Shown piece after piece: positions 24,294 through 30,115 of a stretch of 30,115 nucleotides of DNA. Position numbers and translations under genes: made by a program. A model generated the notes under the pieces. The model made no database searches. It worked only from the letters and a program-made list of their open reading frames with translations, and had not been told where the DNA came from. Each line of letters starts with the position of its first letter. The first letter of the stretch is position 1. This DNA comes from Xanthobacteraceae bacterium (lineage in GTDB: Bacteria; Pseudomonadota; Alphaproteobacteria; Rhizobiales; Xanthobacteraceae), in NCBI GenBank assembly GCA_019746355.1, contig JAIESC010000132.1, positions 1 to 30,115 on the forward strand, in the 5' to 3' direction.

Positions 24294-24938
24294 TCAGCTC
24301 GCCCGCGGAGCCTCTTCGGCCTCGTCGTCGAACAGCTCTTCGTCGTTGGTGTGCGGGTCGATGAGCTGGCCCTTCAGCAGGTAATACGGCGCGCGGTGGT
24401 AGAGCTTGATGTCGTGGAACGGATCGGTGACGATTTTCGTCGCCCAGACGAGCCCGGTCTGCACGTCCTTGATGAAGAACAGGTGCACGGTTCGGAAGAT
24501 CAATCCGCCGAGGCCGATCGCCAGCCAGATGATCGCCACATGGCGGATAAACTCCATGTGCGTGGTGTGCGGCTCGAAGATGCCGAACAGGGTCGGATCG
24601 AAGTAGAGCGGGATCGGCGCCGCCGCCCAGATCGTCATCAGCACGACCTTGCGGCGCAGGTTGTAGCCGACTTTGATGTCCTCTTTGTGCTCGTGAGTCG
24701 CCTGGTTGTAGTGGTCGTAGGTCTTCGGCTCGAAGAAGAAGTGTCCGGCCTGCCGGGTGGTCATCGAGATCAGCCAGCCGACCAGCGCTGCAATGGCAGG
24801 GTCCTTGAACATCATCACGTAGGCGAAAACGAAGCTGATCGCGCTGATGAGATGCAGCGACTGGTTGATCCGGCTGTGATGATAGTAGCGATGGTCATCC
24901 CAGCGTTGCACCGTCAGAGCTTCAAGAAATCCGTGCAT
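24294..24938 (-). CDS. Mpo1-like (DUF962) membrane protein
   Basis: I start at ATG 24938 because GGGGAG precedes it and the sequence before is low-quality; the result is 214 residues. The N-terminal part reads RYYHHSRINQSLHLISAIS then, after a membrane helix, RQAGHFFFEPKT; this resembles the Y-x-x-H-x-x-x-N-x-x-x-H and Q-x-x-G-H-x-x-F-E pattern of the DUF962/Mpo1 family, with His20 or His21, His29 and His66 as metal candidates. Yeast Mpo1 is an Fe(II) dioxygenase that shortens 2-hydroxy fatty acids. Further helices lie near 96-112 and 133-155; the tail is acidic. A Pho-box-like site lies about 60 bases upstream. The family assignment is moderate, the reaction in this organism speculative. Confidence 0.45.
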   Translation of the reverse strand: MHGFLEALTVQRWDDHRYYHHSRINQSLHLISAISFVFAYVMMFKDPAIAALVGWLISMTTRQAGHFFFEPKTYDHYNQATHEHKEDIKVGYNLRRKVVLMTIWAAAPIPLYFDPTLFGIFEPHTTHMEFIRHVAIIWLAIGLGGLIFRTVHLFFIKDVQTGLVWATKIVTDPFHDIKLYHRAPYYLLKGQLIDPHTNDEELFDDEAEEAPRAS

Positions 24939-24996
24939 TATGAAGGTCTCCCCGTCCTGCGGAGCTGCGGACATTCGTCTGTGGTATGGCGATTCG

Positions 24997-25014
24997 ATGA
25001 ATGCGTTGTGACAG
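24997..25014 (-). promoter_or_regulatory. Candidate Pho box upstream of the Mpo1-like gene
   Basis: Read on the minus strand it is CTGTCAC-aacg-CATTCAT, 11 of 14 bases of CTGTCAT-N4-CTGTCAT. It lies about 60 bases before the gene's ATG and downstream of the pmt terminator, so the gene appears to have its own promoter. Confidence 0.5.
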
Positions 25015-25029
25015 CCGCGATCCCAGCAG

Positions 25030-25064
25030 AAATAAGAAAATGCCGCCGTGGAGCACGGCGGCAT
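25030..25064 (-). terminator. Rho-independent terminator after the Pmt-like gene
   Basis: A perfect 11-bp stem ATGCCGCCGTG/CACGGCGGCAT with a 3-base loop lies about 40 bases after the methyltransferase stop. On the minus strand it runs into TTTTCTTATTTC. This is the clearest terminator in the window and separates the glycosyltransferase-pmt transcript from the Mpo1-like gene. Confidence 0.85.
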
Positions 25065-25102
25065 CACAGTTTCGGCGAAGAAGTTAACGAACGGCGGAGA
25101 GA

Positions 25103-25804
25103 TCAGCCCACCGCGCTCGCCGGCAAACGCTCCTCATAAGCCGCCGCCGCGCCACCATCCTTGGCAAAGCGGATCAGCGAGAAATGTCCGAACGGCGGCA
25201 TCGCCCGGCGCTCGACCAGATCGACGTCCCTGGTCTGCGCCGCCCAGCGGGCGTAACGCTCGAACGAGAATTCGGTGCGCCAGCCGAGCTTGCGCGCCGC
25301 CGGCGCGAACCATTTCTCCAGCGAGCGCCGGAGCCCCGCTTCCGCGCCGACGCGGCTGACCAGGATGATCTCGCCGCCGGGCTTCAGCACCCGGGCAAAT
25401 TCGTCGAGCGTTGCCTCGGGATTGGGCACCGTGGTGATGACGTACTGCGCGACCACCACGTCGAACGACTGGTCAGGAAAATCGAGGTGCTCGGCATCCA
25501 TCACGTAAAGCCCCTCGACATGCGCCAGGCCGAGCTCGGCGACGCGCTCCTTCGCCTTCATCAGCATCGGCTCGGAGATGTCGATGCCGCAAAGCGTGTT
25601 CTTGTCCGAATAGTCCGGCAGCGAGATGCCGGTGCCGACGCCGACCTCGAGGATGCGCCCGCCGATCCGCTCGGCGGCCTCGATCGCCGCCGCCCGCCCG
25701 CGCTCGAACACCGCGCCGAACACCATGTCATAGACCGGCGCCCACTTGGCGTAGGCTTTCGTGACGGTGTCCTTGTCGAGATCGCTGGGCCTCTGCTCTG
25801 TCAT
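25103..25804 (-). CDS. Phospholipid N-methyltransferase-like SAM enzyme (Rhodobacter-type Pmt)
   Basis: The 233-residue class I methyltransferase has AAAGGA about 10 bases before its ATG. Residues 17-36 (AYAKWAPVYDMVFGAVFERGR) are the N-terminal signature of Rhodobacter-type phosphatidylethanolamine N-methyltransferases. ILEVGVGTGISLPDY (52-66) is SAM motif I, GIDISEPMLMKAKER is motif II, and LKPGGEIILVSRV is the motif before strand 5. It would methylate PE to mono-/dimethyl-PE or PC using SAM. UbiE/COQ5-like methyltransferases have a similar core, but the YDMVFG-ERGR signature favours Pmt. It follows the glycosyltransferase gene by 67 bp, ends at a terminator, and fits the psd gene functionally. 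Confidence 0.7.
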   Translation of the reverse strand: MTEQRPSDLDKDTVTKAYAKWAPVYDMVFGAVFERGRAAAIEAAERIGGRILEVGVGTGISLPDYSDKNTLCGIDISEPMLMKAKERVAELGLAHVEGLYVMDAEHLDFPDQSFDVVVAQYVITTVPNPEATLDEFARVLKPGGEIILVSRVGAEAGLRRSLEKWFAPAARKLGWRTEFSFERYARWAAQTRDVDLVERRAMPPFGHFSLIRFAKDGGAAAAYEERLPASAVG

Positions 25805-25871
25805 GATGTGGTTTTCCTTTGTGTGGTGGCGAACGACGTGGGTGGCGAACGGAAATCGTCGAAGCGCGGGC

Positions 25872-26924
25872 TCAGCCGTGAGCGGCGGCAGGCTGACCGA
25901 GCGGTGCGGTGCGGGCGAGGCTGCCGGTGTGCACGTCGCGCAGATGGCCGATGAACTGCCGCGCGCTGTTCTCCCAGGAGTATTGCAGCGCGAACTCGCG
26001 GCACGCCTCGCGCGACACCTTGAGCGCGTCGATGCAGGCCGCGCGCAGATCCTCGTTCAGCGCGCCGACCGGATGGTTGCCGACCACGTCCTTCGGGCCG
26101 GTCACGGGAAATGCCGCGATCGGCACGCCGCTCGCCAGCGCCTCGAGCTGAACCACGCCGAACGTGTCGGTCAGGCTCGGGAACACGAACACGTCGGCGG
26201 CGGCGAGATGGGCCGCCAGCTTGCCGTTCTCGATCAGGCCGAGGAACTGGGCATCGGGAAAGCGCGCTTTCAACTCGGCCTCCTGCGGGCCGGTGCCGAT
26301 CACGATCTTGGTGCCCGGCAGGTCGAGCGACAGGAAGGCCTCGAGGTTCTTCTCCACCGCGACGCGGCCGACGCAGGCGAAGACCGGCCGCGGAAACGGC
26401 AATTCGATCGCGCGATCGGGCCGGAACAGGTCGGTGTCGACGCCGCGCGTCCAGCGGCCGAGATTGCGAAAGCCCTTTTCCCGAAGCTCGGCCTCTAGCG
26501 ACGGCGTCGCGATCATCGTCACCGACGCACCGCCATGGAAGCGGCGTAAGCCCGCATAGATCCATCCCTTGGGGATCGGCCAGCGCGCCGAGATGTATTC
26601 GGGGAAGCGCGTGGTGTAGCTCGTGGTGAAGCGCCAGTTGCGGCGCACGCAGTAAGCGCGGACCTGATGGCCGATCGGCCCCTCGGTTGCAATGTGAATC
26701 GCGTCGGGATCGGCGCGCTCGATTCGTTTGGCGATCTGCCGGCCGCTTGGCAGTGCCAGGCGCAGGCCCGGATAGGTCGGCACCGGCACGGTGGGAAAGC
26801 CGTCGGGCGAGAGAAACTCGACGTCGACGCCGAGCGCTTTCGCGCTTCGCGCCAGCGATGTGAGCGTGCGGACCACGCCGTTGACTTGGGGGTGCCAGGC
26901 GTCGGTCGCGATCAGAACCCGCAT
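25872..26924 (-). CDS. GT4 glycosyltransferase, Agt-like (glycolipid synthesis)
   Basis: The 350-residue protein starts MRVLIATDAWHPQVNGVVRTL, typical of the GT4 branch found with plcP genes and called alpha-mannosyltransferase or Agt. The C-terminal donor domain has FACVGRVAVEKNLEAFL, VIGTGPQEAEL and the acid-x7-Glu motif in FPSLTDTFGVVQLEALASG. In Agrobacterium and marine bacteria, Agt glycosylates diacylglycerol to make monoglycosyl lipids when phosphate is short; the same role is proposed here because plcP is close and Pho-box-like repeats lie in the divergent gap upstream. No signal peptide; it would act at the cytoplasmic membrane face. It is the first gene of the minus-strand glycosyltransferase-pmt operon. 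A cell-surface polysaccharide role is the main alternative. Confidence 0.75.
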   Translation of the reverse strand: MRVLIATDAWHPQVNGVVRTLTSLARSAKALGVDVEFLSPDGFPTVPVPTYPGLRLALPSGRQIAKRIERADPDAIHIATEGPIGHQVRAYCVRRNWRFTTSYTTRFPEYISARWPIPKGWIYAGLRRFHGGASVTMIATPSLEAELREKGFRNLGRWTRGVDTDLFRPDRAIELPFPRPVFACVGRVAVEKNLEAFLSLDLPGTKIVIGTGPQEAELKARFPDAQFLGLIENGKLAAHLAAADVFVFPSLTDTFGVVQLEALASGVPIAAFPVTGPKDVVGNHPVGALNEDLRAACIDALKVSREACREFALQYSWENSARQFIGHLRDVHTGSLARTAPLGQPAAAHG

Positions 26925-27028
26925 CGATGTCCGTCCTAAAGCTCCGGCCGTCGGGCCGAATCAGCGGCGACACCATTGCGTCATCGTGTCTCATTCATGT
27001 GACGGCGCTTAAGTTTTTGTGACGCGGG

Positions 27029-27046
27029 CTGTTACATGGCTGACAA
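27029..27046 (+). promoter_or_regulatory. Candidate Pho box in the glycosyltransferase/UPF0104 divergent gap
   Basis: CTGTTAC-atgg-CTGACAA matches CTGTCAT-N4-CTGTCAT at 10 of 14 bases. On the other strand of the same gap, TGTCA- or CGTCA-like half-sites occur at 27053, 27040, 27019 and 26999 with spacings near one or two helical turns. It could serve either divergent gene. Confidence 0.35.
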
Positions 27047-27117
27047 ACAGCGATGACACGTTGCGTCAGAATTCTTGAGTTGATTCTCTTTGGGCCGATT
27101 CGGAAGCTCATCGCCTG

Positions 27118-28137
27118 ATGCGAATGCCGGACGTGACGAGCTTCATCGCCCGGTCGATCCAGGGGGCGGCCCAAGGAACGGCCCAAAGCGCTGTGCCGGG
27201 GTCGGCTTCGACCCGGAATGGCTTCAGCCGCATTGGTATCGCGATAAGCGTGCTGGTCGTGATCGCGGCCGGCGTGGTGCTCTACCACATCCTGCGCGAC
27301 ATCGACTGGAGCCTGGTCGGCCGCGCCATCCGCGCGACGCCGATGCATGATGTCGCGCTCGCCGCCTGCTTCGTCGGCCTGGGCTACGTCACGCTGACGT
27401 TCTACGACTTCTTCTCGCTGCGCACGATCGGCCGCCATCACGTGCCCTATCGGATCGCGGCAATGGCGAGCTTCACCAGCTATTCCATCGGCCACAATCT
27501 CGGTGCCACGGTGTTCACTGCCGGCGCGGTGCGCTGGCGCATCTATTCCGCGTGGGGTCTGTCGCTGGTCGACGTCGCCAAGATGGCGTTCGTCACCGGG
27601 CTGACCTTCTGGCTCGGCAACATCGTCGTGCTCGGCTTCTGCATGCTTCTGGTCCCGGACGCGGCGAGCGCGGTCGATCAGCTTCCGCTGCTCGCCAACC
27701 AAGTCGCGGGCGCGTTCGGGCTTGCGGTCATCGCCGGCTACGTCTTGTGGATCTCGCAGGGCGAGCGGGTGATCGGGCGCAACGCGTGGGCCATCGTGCT
27801 GCCCAATGCGCGGCTGACGCTGCTGCAGATCGGCATCGGCGTGCTCGATCTCGGCGTCGGCGGACTGGCGATCTACGTGCTGCTGCCGGACATGCCGCCG
27901 ATCGACTACATCACCGTGCTGGTGATCTATGTCACCGCGATCCTGCTCGGCTTTCTCAGCCACGCGCCGGGCAGCCTCGGGGTGTTCGAGGCCGCGGTGC
28001 TGATCGCGCTGCCGCAGTTCGCCAAGGAGGAGCTTCTGGCGTCGCTGCTGGTCTTCCGCTGTCTCTATTTCGTGCTGCCGCTGTTCCTCGCGGTCAGCAT
28101 CATGGCCGTCCGTGAGATGTGGCTGCCGGGCCGCTAA
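27118..28137 (+). CDS. UPF0104/lysylphosphatidylglycerol synthase-like membrane protein
   Basis: The 339-residue protein has a cytoplasmic N-terminus of about 38 residues, then many hydrophobic helices. Landmarks of the UPF0104/MprF membrane domain are SFTSYSIGHNLGATVFTAGAVRWRIYSAWGLS in the first half and LLGFLSHAPGSLGVFEAAVL in the second. In MprF this domain flips aminoacyl lipids; standalone members are proposed lipid flippases or transporters, and no synthase domain is present here. It diverges from the glycosyltransferase gene across about 190 bp with Pho-like repeats, so a role in moving the glycolipid is a reasonable guess. Spacing from GGAAG to the ATG is long, so the start is uncertain. 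Its stop overlaps the stop of the PhnE remnant. Confidence 0.8.
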   Translation: MRMPDVTSFIARSIQGAAQGTAQSAVPGSASTRNGFSRIGIAISVLVVIAAGVVLYHILRDIDWSLVGRAIRATPMHDVALAACFVGLGYVTLTFYDFFSLRTIGRHHVPYRIAAMASFTSYSIGHNLGATVFTAGAVRWRIYSAWGLSLVDVAKMAFVTGLTFWLGNIVVLGFCMLLVPDAASAVDQLPLLANQVAGAFGLAVIAGYVLWISQGERVIGRNAWAIVLPNARLTLLQIGIGVLDLGVGGLAIYVLLPDMPPIDYITVLVIYVTAILLGFLSHAPGSLGVFEAAVLIALPQFAKEELLASLLVFRCLYFVLPLFLAVSIMAVREMWLPGR

Positions 28138-28229
28138 ACCAGCGACTTGCGCAGCCGCGCGCTGGCGAGATCGATCACCACCACGCTGACCACGACGATC
28201 AGCATCTGCGCTCCGAATAGAGCTTGGAG
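28134..28229 (-). pseudogene. 3' remnant of a PhnE-like phosphonate ABC permease
   Basis: Read on the minus strand, about 30 codons end in a stop at 28136-28134. They encode a final membrane helix and tail, AQMLIVVVSVVVIDLASAR then LRKSLV, the usual end of PhnE-type permeases (hydrophobic helix, then IDxxSAxxRxxL). Nothing upstream in that frame continues the permease, so the 5' part is lost. The stop overlaps that of the UPF0104 gene. Other MetI-like permeases are possible. Confidence 0.45.
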
Positions 28230-28770
28230 AATCGCTCGGCGGCGTCGACGTCGGCAAGTTCGGGACCGAAGGCGCGATCTATGTCGGCCGCGTCACGCTC
28301 GAAGATTGTCGGCGTTGAGTTTGGCAATTCGCGCACGGCCACGACCGGCAATGTGACTGAAACCATCGACATCAGGACGCGCTTCTTCGACGGATTTCGC
28401 TCGGTTACTACTGACGGACAACCTCAAGCTCGCCATCGGTCATCGCTACACCGGCGGCAAGAGCGCGTTGACGCTGGGCGGCGAGTGGGGCTTTGCGATC
28501 CCCGGCACGATCCACATGGGAGCGGCGTTTGCCGAAAGCCGTCTGGCCAGCGGAGACTCCAGCGTGTGGGCCGGCCTGCGCATGTATGTCGGCCAGAAAT
28601 CCAAGAGCCTGATCCGCCGCCACCGCGAGGACGATCCCGTCAATGTGCTCGGCGACGAGGCAAGCACATTCGGGAACTCGAGCAGTTCATCGCCGGCGAC
28701 CACTGGTGGTGGTGGCGGGTGCCCGCCTGGCTTCGGTCCCGGCCCCGGAGGGGGTTGCCAGGGACTCTGA
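28215..28770 (+). pseudogene. Broken beta-barrel-like surface protein gene
   Basis: Three consecutive segments of similar character lie in three different frames: GGVDVGKFGTEGAIYVGRV (about 28239-28300), then VGVEFGNSRTATTGNVTE and DIRTRFFDGFRS (about 28306-28405), then LKLAIGHRYTGGKSALTLGG to the stop at 28770. Alternating polar and aromatic residues suggest outer-membrane beta strands. The last segment continues through GLRMYVGQKSKSLIRRHRED to a Gly/Pro-rich tail CPPGFGPGPGGGCQGL. No start codon or signal peptide remains. At least two frameshifts and a lost 5' end make it a decayed gene; sequencing error could explain a frameshift but not the missing start. The family is not recognised. Confidence 0.5.
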
Positions 28771-28873
28771 CCTTGCTCTCGCGCCGCCCGCGGCGGCGGT
28801 GCGTCGGGCCAAAGCGCAGTTCGCTTGACTTGGCGGAGAGAGAGGAACCGGCATCCAACATTCTCCACCCCCT

Positions 28874-30115
28874 CTAAAGGCTGGCTCTTCGGAGGAGTTG
28901 CGCGTTGATAGCAACAATCACCGTACTGACCGACATCAGCACGGCGCCGACCGCGGGCGACAGCACCACCCCGATGGGAGCCAGGACACCTGCAGCGAGC
29001 GGGATCGCCACGATATTGTAGCCGGCTGCCCACCAGAGATTTTGCACCATCTTTCGATAGGTCGCCCGGGAGAGCCCGATAATGCGTGGCACGTCTCTTG
29101 GATCGCTCCGCACCAAAACGACGTCGCCAGCCTCAACCGCCACGTCCGTTCCCGCCCCGATCGCGATGCCGACGTCTGCCGCCACGAGAGCGGGCGCGTC
29201 GTTGACGCCGTCTCCGACCATGGCAGTGCGCAGACCCTGATGTTGCAGTTCTCGGATTTTGGCCACCTTTTCCTCGGGCAGCACTTCGGCAAAGACGGTA
29301 TCGATGCCAAGATTCCGACCCACGGCCTCCGCCACCGCGCGGGCGTCGCCGGTCAGCATGACGACCTTGAGGCCCTGGGCGTGCAGGCGGCGCACGGCCT
29401 CGGCCGACTCCGGGCGCACCGCATCCGCCACTGAGAATGCAGCGAGCGCTCGGCGGTTTTCGATGAGATAGACGACGCTCTCGGCGCGCCGGGCGGCTTC
29501 CACGGCAAATGCTTCAATCTCCGCCGGCACCGCGATCTGATCGCGGCGGACGAGGTTAGGCCCACCAACCGCGAGCCGTCGTCCGTCGAGATCGGCGTGT
29601 ACGCCGTGCCCGGGGATAGCCTCAAAACCAGCAACCCGCGGCACAGTGAGCCCACTTTCCATGGCACTCGTGACGATTGCCTTGGCGACCGGGTGCTCGG
29701 CGTCCTGCTCGATGCCGGCAGCGAGCCGCAAGGCTTCGCTGGCTTCAACGCCGTCCGCTGCATGCGCGCCAACGACGCGATGCTCCCCGAGCGTCAGTGT
29801 ACCCGTCTTGTCGAAGACAACCGAGCTGAGCAGTCGCGCTTCCTCCAGCCCTCTGCGGTCACGCACGAGCAGACCGTTCCGCGCCCCCAGTGTCGTCGAG
29901 ATCGCAACGACGAGGGGCACAGCAAGTCCCAGGGCATGTGGGCAGGCGATGACCAAGACCGTGACCAGGCGCTCGATCGCGTAGGCCGGCTCGGCGCCGA
30001 TGGCCAACCACCCGACGAGTGTTATCCCCCCCGCGCCGAGGGCTGCAAGCGTGAGCCAATAGGCTGCGCGGTCGGCAAGGACCTGTGCGCGCGAATGCGA
30101 CGTTTGCGCCTGTTC
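28874..30115 (-). CDS. Copper-type P1B ATPase with CPH motif, 5' partial
   Basis: The frame is open to the window edge, so the N-terminus lies beyond 30115; about 413 residues are visible. The membrane metal motif is CPH (VIACPHALGLAVPL), characteristic of the P1B-3/CopB group that exports Cu(II), Cu(I) or Ag(I). The catalytic parts are complete: DKTGTLT with the phosphorylated Asp, QDAEHPVAKAI (HP loop), MLTGDARAVAEAVG and VGDGVNDAPAL. The last helices carry NLWWAAGYNIVAIPLAAG and MSVSTVIVAINAQLL, which add to the metal site. Its stop lies about 100 bp from the decayed gene on the other strand. There is no link with the phosphate island; it may start a metal-resistance segment outside the window. 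Confidence 0.9.
   Translation of the reverse strand, partial: EQAQTSHSRAQVLADRAAYWLTLAALGAGGITLVGWLAIGAEPAYAIERLVTVLVIACPHALGLAVPLVVAISTTLGARNGLLVRDRRGLEEARLLSSVVFDKTGTLTLGEHRVVGAHAADGVEASEALRLAAGIEQDAEHPVAKAIVTSAMESGLTVPRVAGFEAIPGHGVHADLDGRRLAVGGPNLVRRDQIAVPAEIEAFAVEAARRAESVVYLIENRRALAAFSVADAVRPESAEAVRRLHAQGLKVVMLTGDARAVAEAVGRNLGIDTVFAEVLPEEKVAKIRELQHQGLRTAMVGDGVNDAPALVAADVGIAIGAGTDVAVEAGDVVLVRSDPRDVPRIIGLSRATYRKMVQNLWWAAGYNIVAIPLAAGVLAPIGVVLSPAVGAVLMSVSTVIVAINAQLLRRASL

Noticed and set aside
28771..28873. Possible continuation of coding between the decayed gene and the ATPase
   Set aside because: Short, no start or motif seen; only the two converging gene ends are evident.

Overview
The window is high-GC DNA from an alphaproteobacterium, most likely Hyphomicrobiales (Nitrobacteraceae/Xanthobacteraceae, close to Bradyrhizobium). 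Three things point there: the gene families, the GC-rich codon use that leaves long antisense open frames, and the intergenic palindromes with GTCATTCCGGGGC-type arms. This placement is inference. I see no tRNA, rRNA, CRISPR array or insertion sequence.

Region 1 (1-11410) looks catabolic. On the plus strand are the 3' part of a molybdenum hydroxylase large subunit (xanthine dehydrogenase/CoxL family), a cupin, an exported RidA-family protein and a 4,5-dihydroxyphthalate-decarboxylase-like binding protein. Converging on them is a minus-strand operon: LigI-like amidohydrolase, hyuA, hyuB, and two creatinase/M24 relatives that have lost most metal ligands. Together they suggest breakdown of an N-heterocyclic or cyclic-amide compound; the substrate cannot be read from sequence.

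Region 2 (11495-17046) has a TetR regulator, with small palindromes before its own start and before the next gene, then a Gfo/Idh/MocA oxidoreductase, a DUF993 aldolase-like protein and a TIM-barrel isomerase. A MmgE/PrpD protein lies on the opposite strand.

Region 3 (17256-28137) is the most interesting part. It holds a secreted phosphoesterase, an SMR exporter, a PlcP-type phospholipase C, PhoU, a DUF1045 protein (2H fold, phosphonate-linked), phosphatidylserine decarboxylase, a membrane-anchored class III aminotransferase, an Mpo1/DUF962-like membrane protein, a Pmt-type phospholipid N-methyltransferase, an Agt-like GT4 glycosyltransferase and a UPF0104 membrane protein. Pho-box-like sites (two CTGTCAT-like repeats 4 bases apart) lie before plcP, before phoU, before the Mpo1-like gene and in the glycosyltransferase/UPF0104 divergent gap. 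I read this as a phosphate-starvation membrane-remodelling island. Psd and Pmt would make PE and PC, PlcP would remove phospholipid headgroups, and the glycosyltransferase would build phosphorus-free glycolipid on the released diacylglycerol. The aminotransferase, Mpo1-like protein and DUF1045 protein are possible uncharacterised parts.

Region 4 (28134-30115) starts with a scar: the last codons of a PhnE-like permease abut a beta-barrel-like gene broken in three frames. A CPH-type copper P-type ATPase then runs off the window end. Palindromic repeat elements fill many gaps between genes, especially between convergent genes.
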